Shown here: piece after piece, positions 17,663 to 25,531 of the stretch | How positions within the stretch are numbered: the stretch's first letter is position 1 | Layout of the letters: each line of letters starts with the position of its first letter | From: Chthoniobacteraceae bacterium | GTDB taxonomy: Bacteria; Verrucomicrobiota; Verrucomicrobiia; Chthoniobacterales; Chthoniobacteraceae | DNA length: 64,000 nucleotides | Assembly: GCA_947449735.1 (NCBI GenBank) | Contig: CANFTB010000007.1 | Span: 1-64,000, forward strand | Direction of reading: 5' to 3' | Made by a program: the position numbers and the translations under genes | The notes under the pieces: generated by a model | Told to the model about the DNA's origin: nothing | What the model saw: only the letters and a program-made list of their open reading frames with translations | Database searches by the model: none

Positions 17663-18409
17663 ATGAAACAAACGCTAACCCTACTACTTGCCGCCGCAAG
17701 CGCATCCCACGCTTTCGCTGAGGAACCCAAACCGGCGCCCAAACCCGCAACCGAGGCCACCGAAAAGGTCTGGCCAGAACCGGAAGTGGTCGACCCCAAG
17801 TACGACGGGGAGCCGGTCCCCTCGCCCGCAGGGGCCGTCGTTCTGTTTGACGGAGCCGATATCTCGATGTGGAAACAGATTCCCGGGTCTACGGACCCCG
17901 ACAAGTCGGATACCTTTCGCTGGACGGTCGAAAATGGAGCCATGGAAGTCGTTCCCCGCTCGGGTATGATTTCCACAAAGACGCCCGTCATCACGAGCGG
18001 ACACCTCCACATCGAGTGGGCGACTCCGGCTGAGGTCAAAGGCAACGGACAAGGTCGAGGAAACAGCGGGGTCTTTATAGACGGATTTCCGGAGCTTCAG
18101 GTGCTCGACTCCTACAACAACAAGACCTATCCCGACGGTCAGGCAGCCGCCTTTTACAAACGCCAACCGCCGATGGTGAATGCCTCCCGCGGGCCGGGAC
18201 TCTGGCAGAGCTACGACATCGTCATCCAGCGGGCAAAGATTGAAAACGGCAAGGTCACCACGCCCGCGATGATCACCGTGAAACACAACAACGTCCTGGT
18301 GCAGGACCGCGTTGAATTTCCAAATCCGGTGCAGGTGGGAAACCTGAAGTTCCAGGACCACCTCAATCCAGTCCGCTTCCGCAACATCTGGTTCAAGCCC
18401 TCCCCGTAG
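17663..18409 (+). CDS. Exported DUF1080 (3-keto-disaccharide hydrolase-like) protein
   Basis: 248 residues with a signal peptide (MKQTLTLLLAAASASHAFA), then a proline-rich stretch and one DUF1080 domain (about 52-245): VVLFDGADISMWKQ, LHIEWATP, GNSGVFIDG, ELQVLDSY and a closing FRNIWFKP. The fold is a concanavalin-like beta-sandwich related to LamG. Some DUF1080 proteins hydrolyse 3-keto-glycosides; that activity is known for other members and is only inferred here. The gene lies 56 bases after the DUF1552 gene in the same orientation, so it may belong to the same operon. Confidence 0.9.
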   Translation: MKQTLTLLLAAASASHAFAEEPKPAPKPATEATEKVWPEPEVVDPKYDGEPVPSPAGAVVLFDGADISMWKQIPGSTDPDKSDTFRWTVENGAMEVVPRSGMISTKTPVITSGHLHIEWATPAEVKGNGQGRGNSGVFIDGFPELQVLDSYNNKTYPDGQAAAFYKRQPPMVNASRGPGLWQSYDIVIQRAKIENGKVTTPAMITVKHNNVLVQDRVEFPNPVQVGNLKFQDHLNPVRFRNIWFKPSP

Positions 18410-18600
18410 CCGATGACGCGCGCCCGCCGGGGCGGCTTAGAACCAGCCCGTTTGCGCAAAACACAGCCGGAAAACATCGACTAACCCCGGTGTCAAAACC
18501 CAGTGTCTCCGCTTCGTTTCAGGCTCGGCGCCGGAAAAAAGACAACCTCCCGTCAGCCTGCCCACCCCTTTTTTGAGCCCCACCCGCACCCTCCGTCACC

Positions 18601-19782
18601 ATGAAAAGAACCCTTCAAGCGCTGGCCTTGGCGGCCTGTTTCCTCCAAGCCCTCCCCCTTGCCGCGGAGCCCGCGCAGACCGCGGATCCCACCACCACGG
18701 ACGCCATCGCGCGCCGGGGCCTGGTCAGCCAGGGCGACACGGCCCGCCTGAAAGCGGTCTTTGAGAAGGCGCGCAGGGGCGAACCGGTGACAGTGGCTGC
18801 CATTGGCGGTTCCATCACGGCGGGCGGCCAGCAGACGAAGGATCCGGCCAACCGTTACATCCAGCAGGTGGCAAAATGGTTTGAAGGAACTTTCCCCAGC
18901 TCCAAAATCCGGTTCGTCAACGCGGGTATCGGCGGCACAAACTCCTTTTACGGAGCCATGCGCCTGCAACGCGACGTGCTGGCTGAAAAGCCAGACCTCG
19001 TCATCGTGGAATGGGCCGTCAACAACCAGGCGGGCAAAGATTTTGCCGAGAGCTACGAAGGCGTGCTGCGCCAGCTCCTTCGCGCCCCGGGGAACATCGC
19101 CGTCATCGAACTCTTTTTCATGCACAAGGACGGCGAGAACGCGCAGATGTGGCAGGAAGTTCTCGGGCGGCACTACCACCTGCCCATGGTCAGCTTCCGC
19201 GACGCGTGGTGGCCGGAGCTCACCAGCGGCCGCACCCTATGGGAGGACCTGTACGCCGACGTCGTCCACCCGAAAGACACCGGCCATCGCCTTGCCGGCA
19301 GGCTGCTGGGCAATCTCCTTGAGACCACCCTCCACGGGCAAACGCCACCCGCCACGGCAACGGACCTCCCGGCGCCGCTCATTTCGGATTTGTACGAGAA
19401 CTGCCGGTTCGCTTCCTACGCAAGCCTGACACCCGCGGCAAACAACGGGTGGACGCGTTCGGCCGACCAGAAATTCTGGGAAGGCTCCGCGGCGGGAGAT
19501 TCCATCGAATTTGAATTCACCGGCCAGTCCCTGTTTCTCGGATACGACTTTGAGAAGGAGCAGCCGCCCCAGGCAGTGTTCACGATCGACGGCGGCAAGC
19601 CTCAACCGCTCAAGGAAGACGCCCACCGCCGGCCGATTGCCACCAACTTGCCCCCCGGCCTGCACCGGATCCGCATCGAAACACAGAGGAATGGCGCGGC
19701 TTCCGGTTCGCCCGGAAAGCTGAAAGTCTGGGGCGTGGGCGGAACGGGAAGCGGCGCGCCCAACGCAGCGCCCTCCCGTTAG
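18601..19782 (+). CDS. Exported SGNH/GDSL esterase with C-terminal beta domain
   Basis: 393 residues with a signal peptide (MKRTLQALALAACFLQALPL). The SGNH motifs are block I AAIGGSITAGG (the nucleophile Ser follows GG rather than GD), the block II Gly in GIGGTNS, EWAVNNQ as block III, and YADVVHPKDTGH as block V with the catalytic Asp-x-x-His. Residues about 265-380 form a beta-rich domain (SIEFEFTGQSLFLGYDF, TIDGG) like the extra domain of CE2-type acetyl-xylan esterases. Likely role: removing acetyl or other esters from a polysaccharide outside the cytoplasm. A second protein of similar class is at 31455-32801. Confidence 0.88.
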   Translation: MKRTLQALALAACFLQALPLAAEPAQTADPTTTDAIARRGLVSQGDTARLKAVFEKARRGEPVTVAAIGGSITAGGQQTKDPANRYIQQVAKWFEGTFPSSKIRFVNAGIGGTNSFYGAMRLQRDVLAEKPDLVIVEWAVNNQAGKDFAESYEGVLRQLLRAPGNIAVIELFFMHKDGENAQMWQEVLGRHYHLPMVSFRDAWWPELTSGRTLWEDLYADVVHPKDTGHRLAGRLLGNLLETTLHGQTPPATATDLPAPLISDLYENCRFASYASLTPAANNGWTRSADQKFWEGSAAGDSIEFEFTGQSLFLGYDFEKEQPPQAVFTIDGGKPQPLKEDAHRRPIATNLPPGLHRIRIETQRNGAASGSPGKLKVWGVGGTGSGAPNAAPSR

Positions 19783-20142
19783 GCAGCAAGGTTGCAAGTC
19801 CCGGCCTTAGCACACGTCCTGGCAGGTCGGAGCACGCAGGAACGCTTCGGTGCAAGGCGGAGCAAAGGGAAACCTGGCCACAAGGGGTCCGTGAGGGCCT
19901 TTTGGGAAGTCCGTGGAAGGCCCGGGCTGAAAGAGTTTTTCCAGCGCTAAAACCCTCCGCGCGAGAACCTCGCTCGCATCGCGTCACCCCCTCCAAAAAA
20001 GTTCACGAAATCTACTTGCCCGTTACAAAACCAAAATAGTATAGATTAAACACAGCCAGTCAAAATCCCGGTTATTCCGGTGGCCCTTAAGCCTGCCGGG
20101 AATCCGCATCCCGCTCTCCAACCAAATCCACTAATCCAGACC
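19783..20142 (+). other. Gene-free stretch before the sulfate-binding protein
   Basis: 360 bases with no supportable gene on either strand. The downstream end is AT-richer and carries a likely promoter (20016-20045). A possible short helix (TCCCGG with CCGGGA) falls in the leader between 20070 and 20105. I compared the region by eye with cobalamin and SAM riboswitch features and found no match. Confidence 0.5.
20016..20045 (+). promoter_or_regulatory. Candidate sigma-70-type promoter of the sulfate-binding protein
   Basis: TTGCCC (20016-20021) and TATAGA (20040-20045) are separated by 18 bases inside an AT-rich patch that stands out from its GC-rich surroundings, about 100 bases upstream of the ATG at 20143. 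Confidence 0.4.
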
Positions 20143-21150
20143 ATGAAGCTCTCCGCTCTAGCCCTCGCCATCCTCGCCCTCGCCATCCTCGCCCTCGGCA
20201 CCTCCTTCGCAGGCGCCGCGCGCGACCTCCTCAACGTCTCCTACGACCCCACCCGGGAGCTCTACACCGAGTTCAACCCCGCCTTCGTCAAATACTGGAA
20301 GGCCAAGACCGGAGAGAGCGTCTCTATTAAGCAATCGCACGGCGGCTCGGGAAAACAGGCGCGCGCCGTCATCGACGGGCTCAAGGCGGACGTGGTCACC
20401 TTTGCGCTGGCCGGCGACGTGCACGCCCTGCACACCAACGGCGGGTTGATTCCTGAAACCTGGGCCAGCCGTCTGCCGGACAACAGCGCCCCCTACACCT
20501 CCACCATCGTCTTCCTCGTGCGGAAGGGGAATCCCAAGGGGGTTAAGGACTGGGGCGATCTGGTCACGCCCGGGCTGAACGTGATCACCCCCAACCCCAA
20601 AACCTCCGGGGGGGCGCGCTGGAACTATCTTGCCGCCTGGGCTTATGCGGAGAAGGCCTTCGGCAAGGACGAGGCCAAGGTTCTGGACTTCATCACCAAG
20701 CTTTACAAGAACGTGCCAGTCCTCGACAGCGGGGCCCGCGGCTCCACGACCACCTTCATCCAGCGGGAAATCGGCGACGTGCTCCTGACCTGGGAAAACG
20801 AGGCCTTTCTGGCCCTGAAGGAATTCGGAGCGGACAAGTTCCAGATCGTCGCTCCCCCGCAGAGCATCCTCGCCGAGGCCTCGGTTTCGGTTGTGGACAA
20901 GAACGTGGACGCCAAGAAGACCCGGGATCTGGCCGAGGCGTACTTGAAGTACCTCTACACGGACGAAGGGCAGGACATCGTCGGCAAAAACTTCTACCGT
21001 CCGCGCAGCGAGAAGGCCCTCGCCAAGTACGGCGCACAGTTTCCAAAGATCGACCTCGTGACCATCGACGGCGCCTTCGGCGGCTGGACCAAGGCGCAGC
21101 GCGTCCACTTCAACGACGGCGGCACCTTCGACCAGATCTACAAGCCCTAG
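20143..21150 (+). CDS. sbp: Periplasmic sulfate-binding protein of an ABC transporter
   Basis: 335 residues with a Sec signal peptide. The mature start [34 protein letters not shown] and [11 protein letters not shown] are diagnostic of sulfate (or thiosulfate) binding proteins Sbp/CysP, and the length matches. It binds sulfate in the periplasm and hands it to a CysTWA permease. No permease or ATPase gene lies nearby; downstream are an M14 peptidase gene and a porin. The signal peptide contains an exact 15-bp tandem duplication (20161-20190). The leader before the ATG (AATCCAGACC) has no Shine-Dalgarno sequence. Sulfate released by the sulfatase at 34338-35813 is one possible ligand source. 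Confidence 0.95.
   Translation: MKLSALALAILALAILALGTSFAGAARDLLNVSYDPTRELYTEFNPAFVKYWKAKTGESVSIKQSHGGSGKQARAVIDGLKADVVTFALAGDVHALHTNGGLIPETWASRLPDNSAPYTSTIVFLVRKGNPKGVKDWGDLVTPGLNVITPNPKTSGGARWNYLAAWAYAEKAFGKDEAKVLDFITKLYKNVPVLDSGARGSTTTFIQREIGDVLLTWENEAFLALKEFGADKFQIVAPPQSILAEASVSVVDKNVDAKKTRDLAEAYLKYLYTDEGQDIVGKNFYRPRSEKALAKYGAQFPKIDLVTIDGAFGGWTKAQRVHFNDGGTFDQIYKP
20161..20190 (+). repeat. 15-bp perfect tandem duplication inside a signal peptide
   Basis: The unit GCCCTCGCCATCCTC occurs twice back to back, and a partial third copy follows. It encodes the repeated ALAIL in the hydrophobic core of the Sbp signal peptide and keeps the frame. Confidence 0.9.
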
Positions 21151-21189
21151 TCAGCGTCTGCAAAACAGGCCCCGCACCGACTCCCAGCC

Positions 21190-22101
21190 ATGGCTTTCCC
21201 AAATCAGACGCTCCCGCCGCCGAGCAAACCAACCGCCGCCCCCGCGGAACGGCCCCTGGATCCGCGCGTCAGCGCAAGCGTGCGGCGCGCGGCCGCGCTG
21301 CTCGAGGACGGCCTCGAACAGCGCCGCCCGGTGGCGCTTGCCGAACTGATGGCGCCGCTGCTCCACCAGGCCCGGCATTCACGCTGCCTGAGGGCCGACG
21401 CCCTCTCGGTTTGGGAAAGCCGGGGGGAAACACACTGGCTGCCGCGGTTCCGCTTCCAGCGCACCAACGCTGTGAAGGAGCGGCACAAGTTTGGCATCTT
21501 TGCAGGCATCCATGGCGACGAACCCGCCGGAATTCTGGGGTTGATGGACTTTCTGCGGGAACTGGACGAGACGCCGGAAATCGGGCGCCACTTCGAGCTC
21601 TGGATCTATCCGGTCTGCAATCCCGGCGGGGTTCTGGCCGGCACCCGGGAATCCCTTTCGGGCAAGGACCTGAACCGCGAGTTCTGGCGCGGCTCAGCCG
21701 AGCGCGAGGTGCGGTTGCTCGAGCAGGAGATCGTGAAGCGGCGTTTTGACGGGATCATCTCGCTGCATTCCGATGATTCCTCCCCCGGCTTTTACGGCTT
21801 TGCCCGCGGCGACGTGCTCGCCCGGCAGCTGCTTTCCCCCGCCCTAGCCGAGGCGGAAAAGGCTCTGGCGCGGGACACGCGCCCCTTCATCGACGGCTTC
21901 CAAGCGGTGAACGGAATGATCCACGAAAGCTACGAGGGCATTCTCTGCGCGCCGCCCGAGCAGCACCCCCAGCCCTTTGAACTCATCCTGGAAAGCCCCG
22001 CAGGCGCCCCGCTTGCAGACCAGCGCCGGGCCTTCACCCTGGCGTTGAAGGCCGTCCTCGCCGAGTACAACCATTTCAGCGCCTACAGCGCCGGCCTCTA
22101 G
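21190..22101 (+). CDS. M14-family zinc deacylase/carboxypeptidase (succinylglutamate desuccinylase/aspartoacylase-like)
   Basis: 303 residues, no signal peptide, so probably cytoplasmic. The zinc-binding HxxE-type motif is GIHGDEPAG (after KFGIFA), followed by WIYPVCNPGG, an arginine-rich substrate segment GKDLNREFW, and IISLHSDD holding the third zinc ligand. ELILESPAG near the C-terminus probably supplies the catalytic Glu. Family members remove acyl or amino-acid groups from small amides or peptides; the exact substrate cannot be read here. It starts 39 bases after sbp and may share its transcript, although no functional link is known. Confidence 0.85.
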   Translation: MAFPNQTLPPPSKPTAAPAERPLDPRVSASVRRAAALLEDGLEQRRPVALAELMAPLLHQARHSRCLRADALSVWESRGETHWLPRFRFQRTNAVKERHKFGIFAGIHGDEPAGILGLMDFLRELDETPEIGRHFELWIYPVCNPGGVLAGTRESLSGKDLNREFWRGSAEREVRLLEQEIVKRRFDGIISLHSDDSSPGFYGFARGDVLARQLLSPALAEAEKALARDTRPFIDGFQAVNGMIHESYEGILCAPPEQHPQPFELILESPAGAPLADQRRAFTLALKAVLAEYNHFSAYSAGL

Positions 22102-22168
22102 GCCGCCCCCTTTGCCTCCGTCGCGGGTGCGGACCGGAGGCAATCCCAGCAAAAAGACGAAGGGATTT

Positions 22169-22191
22169 TCCCCGGCACAAGAACCCGGGGA
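22169..22191 (+). terminator. Weak terminator-like hairpin between the M14 gene and the porin
   Basis: TCCCCGG (22169-22175) pairs with CCGGGGA (22185-22191) around a 9-base loop, 68 bases after the M14 stop. Only a short T-rich stretch (CCTTTA) follows, so termination may be partial. Confidence 0.4.
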
Positions 22192-22294
22192 TCCTTTACG
22201 ACTTAAACTATACAAAAACAGAGTAGTTAACAGTTTGTTGAAATTAATTCTCAAGCTCAACAGATCTAGATTACTCGCAAACACAACCACACCA

Positions 22295-23782
22295 ATGAGA
22301 CTCAAACCCATCCACTACTCCGCCGCCCTCGCCCTCGCCGCCGGAGCCGCTCCCGTCGGAGCGCTCGCGCAAGACAGCGGAGCCCTTCTGGACGCCCTCG
22401 TGCAGGAAGGCGTCATCAAGGAATCGAAGGCGGAAGCGATCCGCGCGAAGCTCGCCGGAGATTTCGCCAAGACCCCGGCCGGCAAACTGAAGTTCGACAG
22501 CTCCGTAAAGGAGATCAAACTCTCCGGCGACGCTCGTTTCCGCTACCAGTGGGACGAGGTGCGCGCCCAGACCGGCGCCAACGATGACAAACGCAACCAG
22601 CAGCGGGAGCGCATCCGGCTCCGCATCGGGTCGGACGTGAAACTCGGAGACGAGTTCACCGCCGGATTCCAGCTTTCCACCGCGCAAACTGCGGACTCGG
22701 ACAACCAGACCGTAGGCCAGTCCGAGAGCGGGGCCGGATTTGGAAAGTTCCCCATCTACATCAGCAAAGCCTTCCTCGGCTGGGAGCCACGAAAGGGGCT
22801 GGGCGGGGTTATCGGGAAGCAGGCCAATCCATTTTACACCAACGACCAGGGTCTGGTGTGGGACGCCGACATCAACCCCGTGGGTCTCTCTGAAAAAGCG
22901 GAGCTGCACAAGCTACTCGGCTGGGTGGGGCCTTGGGAGATCACGCTCAATGCCGGCCAGTTTACCTATGCCGACAACAACGAGGGTTACGTTTCTGGAG
23001 CCAACGGTACCGACAAGGCGAATGACGCCTTCCTGCTTCAGGCGCAGGCAGTCATTTCGTTCAAATTCGACGACAATAACAAGTACACGATCGCCCCGGG
23101 CTTCCTCACCTACAACGCGGCTTCGACGTCAAACGCGACCGGCCCCGCGTCCGCGGGGGGAAAGGTCGGCACGACTCTGAGCGGGGCAACGGTTCCCGCG
23201 CTAAAGGCGACCAGCACGTTTACACCAACCACCGCCACAGTGAACGGCAGCCCGTTTGTAGCGGCGAACGGCACGCGCGGACTGTCGCTTCTCCTGCTGC
23301 CCGGCGACTTCACCACCAAGCTTGCGGGCCTTAAAACCAAGTTCGTCTGGGACCTTTCCTACAATCTGGACGGGAAGACGCGGGCGCACGATGTGTACGG
23401 ATACGGACTGGCGGGTGCTACCGCAGCAACCACGCGCAACAGCCAGGACGACCTCGCCTGGCTGCTGGGAGTGGTGGTCGGTGAAAACAAGAAGAAGGGC
23501 GACTACTCGTTCCTGGCCAATTACCGCCAGACGGGCCTGACCTCGGTGGATCCGAACCTGAACGACTCCGATTTCGGCCAGAGCAAACTCAACACGAAGG
23601 GCTTCAAACTGGGAGCAGGCTACAACCTCTCAAACAGCGTGGTGCTCAACCTCGCCTACCAGAACGCCTTCAACCTGCGCAGCCAGCTGAACAGCAGTCT
23701 ATTCACAATCCCTGCTGCCTCCGGTCTAGCCGACCGCAACAACGTGCAGATCATCCAGGCGGATGTGACGGTGAAGTTCTAG
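22295..23782 (+). CDS. Outer-membrane porin (putative porin family)
   Basis: 495 residues with a signal peptide (SAALALAAGAAPVGALAQ). A short helical segment (LLDALVQEGVIKESKAEAIR) precedes a beta-barrel, shown by alternating hydrophobic strands such as LSGDARFRYQW, IRLRIGSDVKL, WEITLNAGQFTY and YSFLANYRQTG, and by the terminal strand ending ADVTVKF with Phe last, as outer-membrane barrels usually do. A low-complexity Thr/Ala/Ser-rich stretch (about 275-340) is probably a long loop. It would admit small solutes across the outer membrane, perhaps sulfate or oligosaccharides for the neighbouring genes. The leader is AT-rich and lacks a Shine-Dalgarno sequence. A hairpin follows at 23804-23842. 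Confidence 0.85.
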   Translation: MRLKPIHYSAALALAAGAAPVGALAQDSGALLDALVQEGVIKESKAEAIRAKLAGDFAKTPAGKLKFDSSVKEIKLSGDARFRYQWDEVRAQTGANDDKRNQQRERIRLRIGSDVKLGDEFTAGFQLSTAQTADSDNQTVGQSESGAGFGKFPIYISKAFLGWEPRKGLGGVIGKQANPFYTNDQGLVWDADINPVGLSEKAELHKLLGWVGPWEITLNAGQFTYADNNEGYVSGANGTDKANDAFLLQAQAVISFKFDDNNKYTIAPGFLTYNAASTSNATGPASAGGKVGTTLSGATVPALKATSTFTPTTATVNGSPFVAANGTRGLSLLLLPGDFTTKLAGLKTKFVWDLSYNLDGKTRAHDVYGYGLAGATAATTRNSQDDLAWLLGVVVGENKKKGDYSFLANYRQTGLTSVDPNLNDSDFGQSKLNTKGFKLGAGYNLSNSVVLNLAYQNAFNLRSQLNSSLFTIPAASGLADRNNVQIIQADVTVKF

Positions 23783-23803
23783 TCCAACACTTTGGTGTGT
23801 GTA

Positions 23804-23842
23804 GTAGCCGGGGCCAACCTTGGGGAGGGAAGCCCCGGCTAC
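23804..23842 (+). terminator. 11-bp-stem hairpin after the porin gene
   Basis: GTAGCCGGGGC (23804-23814) is the exact reverse complement of GCCCCGGCTAC (23832-23842), with a 17-base loop, 22 bases after the porin stop. There is no T-tract. It lies between convergent genes and could stop transcripts or protect the mRNA 3' end. Confidence 0.45.
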
Positions 23843-23985
23843 CATCGCCGTTTCATCCGAAATAAGAGCATCCGAGCCTAGACGGCGTGCAGGGGCAGGC
23901 CCCGTGGTTTCCCTCGCTGCCAGTCGAGACCGCTTTCGAGAAGGCTTCCGCCGAAACCGGCTTTCATCGAACCGAGCCTTCTGCC

Positions 23986-24480
23986 CTACTCCGCATCGGG
24001 CGTCACTCGCGCCAGGGTCCGCAGGAAGCCCAGACACTCATCGCCAGTCCAGTTTTCCGGCTCAAAAGCGCCAAAATTGTTGAAGCGCACAAGGGCCCTG
24101 GCCTCTGCTGCGCTGTTTTCATCCAGGCAAATCACTCGCATCGACCAGAGCGCGAACATCCGCGACGGCGACTGGCTGAACTTCAAAAGCCGCACCGCTT
24201 CATGCCTCTTGTCTGCTCCAATCCTTAAGTACAGCGCGTTCACCTCCTTGGCGCCCCCCTCCAAAACCTGCATGTAACGGCCGTAAGCAAAGCAAAGAAG
24301 GCCCGTGATCCCTTGCTCCGAATTGTGGCCGCGCGCCAATCTTAAAATCTGAGGCAGCTCCACCTCCGGTTCCCTGCCAACGGCCCTGCTGATATACACC
24401 AACTGCACGCACCCGCCCCCATCCTCAGGCTTCTGGGACCTCGCCTTCGACTCGGGAGCTTCTTTCGACTTCAAGTTCAT
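23986..24480 (-). CDS. Stand-alone BLUF-domain blue-light sensor
   Basis: 164 residues from the ATG at 24480. The frame runs further up, but that extension is Arg/Gly/Pro-rich and lies outside the domain. The BLUF fold spans about residues 25-115: LVYISRA with the photoactive Tyr, ARGHNSEQGITGLLCF with the flavin-contacting Asn, RYMQVLEGG with the essential Gln, then FSQSPSRMFALWSMRVI with the Trp/Met switch region. The key residues are all present, so FAD binding and photochemistry are likely. The 45-residue C-terminal tail has no recognisable output domain, so signalling would be through protein contact. It is convergent with the porin and divergent from the IclR gene. Confidence 0.9.
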   Translation of the reverse strand: MNLKSKEAPESKARSQKPEDGGGCVQLVYISRAVGREPEVELPQILRLARGHNSEQGITGLLCFAYGRYMQVLEGGAKEVNALYLRIGADKRHEAVRLLKFSQSPSRMFALWSMRVICLDENSAAEARALVRFNNFGAFEPENWTGDECLGFLRTLARVTPDAE

Positions 24481-24738
24481 CGTCCCGCAACTTAGGCCCG
24501 GATTCACCCACGTCAAACGACACCCCTGCGAATTCCCTCCGGCCCACTGCCTACCGCTTCCGCCCCTGGGCCCCCGGGGCGCAATCACCCGAAGCGGGCA
24601 AACCCGGCGCAAGTCCGGTGCGCCGGGACACGCCCTAGAGAGGAGAGGCTCCATTTTGGAAAAAAACGCCTCCGAACGGATTGCAACTAAGGAGACTCCC
24701 CTACGCGGATCGTTCCACTAAAGAAATCATTTTCACCA

Positions 24739-25506
24739 ATGGAATCCACCGGCACCTCTCACGCCCCAGCGCTCCAGCGCGGTCTCGCACTCCTCCAGGC
24801 CCTTGCGACCCGCCCAAACGGAGCCACCCAGTCGGATCTCGCCATCCAGCTAAAGCTCCCCCAAACCGCAGTCCACAGGATTGCCCTGGCCCTCGAGCAC
24901 CTCGGTTACATTCAGAAACATCCAGCCACCCGCACGCTGCGCGTCACCCACAAACTGCTGCTCCTTGGCCAGCCCCATTCCGGAGGCCGCAGCCTGATCG
25001 AGGCCTGCATGCCCTCCATGAGGGAGATTCTTGAACTCACCAACGAGACCACCCAGCTCTGCGTCCTGGCAGAGGCCCAGTGCGTGATTCTGGAGCAACT
25101 CCCCTCCCGGCACCCCTTCAAGTACGTGGTGGACCTCGGCTCGCGGGCCCCCACCCAGTGCTGCGCTCCAGGCAAAGCGATGCTCGCCTTCCTGCCGGAA
25201 CCCGAGCTGAACGCCGCTCTGGATCAACTCACCTTCCAAGCGTTCACGCCGAACTCCATTCTCTCCGCTGAAGCGCTCCTACCCGAACTCGAGCGCATCC
25301 GGAAAGCGGGTTACGCCCTCGACCTGGCCGAACACTTCGAAGGCATTCACTGCATCGCCGCCCCTCTCCTGGACGCCCATGGAAGGCCCTTCGCCGCCAT
25401 CACCATCGCCGGCCCCTCCTCGCGCATTCCGAAGTCCGCCTTCGAGCGGTGGGGGCGCGCCATTGCAGAAACCGCCGCCGACGCCGCGCTGCAGTTCCAA
25501 CTCTGA
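24739..25506 (+). CDS. IclR-family transcriptional regulator
   Basis: 255 residues. The N-terminal winged helix-turn-helix (about 8-70) reads LQRGLALLQALA, ATQSDLAIQLKLPQTAVHRIALALEHLGYI. The C-terminal effector-binding domain (about 80-250) has the family pattern ending in CIAAPLLDAHGRPFAAITIAGP. IclR proteins control catabolic operons in response to small carbon metabolites. It starts 26 bases upstream of the cytochrome/DUF1553 gene in the same orientation, so it probably controls the genes that follow, and perhaps itself. The effector is unknown. No clear operator was found by eye. Confidence 0.95.
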   Translation: MESTGTSHAPALQRGLALLQALATRPNGATQSDLAIQLKLPQTAVHRIALALEHLGYIQKHPATRTLRVTHKLLLLGQPHSGGRSLIEACMPSMREILELTNETTQLCVLAEAQCVILEQLPSRHPFKYVVDLGSRAPTQCCAPGKAMLAFLPEPELNAALDQLTFQAFTPNSILSAEALLPELERIRKAGYALDLAEHFEGIHCIAAPLLDAHGRPFAAITIAGPSSRIPKSAFERWGRAIAETAADAALQFQL

Positions 25507-25531
25507 AAGCGACCCAAACCCCCTCTTTCCC

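Noticed and set aside
19783-20142. Possible riboswitch before the sulfate-binding protein
   Set aside because: Only a short 6-bp helix was seen, and cobalamin and SAM consensus elements are not recognisable.
24481-24654. 58-codon N-terminal extension of the BLUF protein
   Set aside because: The extension is Arg/Pro/Gly-rich and unlike BLUF proteins; the ATG at 24480 leaves the complete domain.
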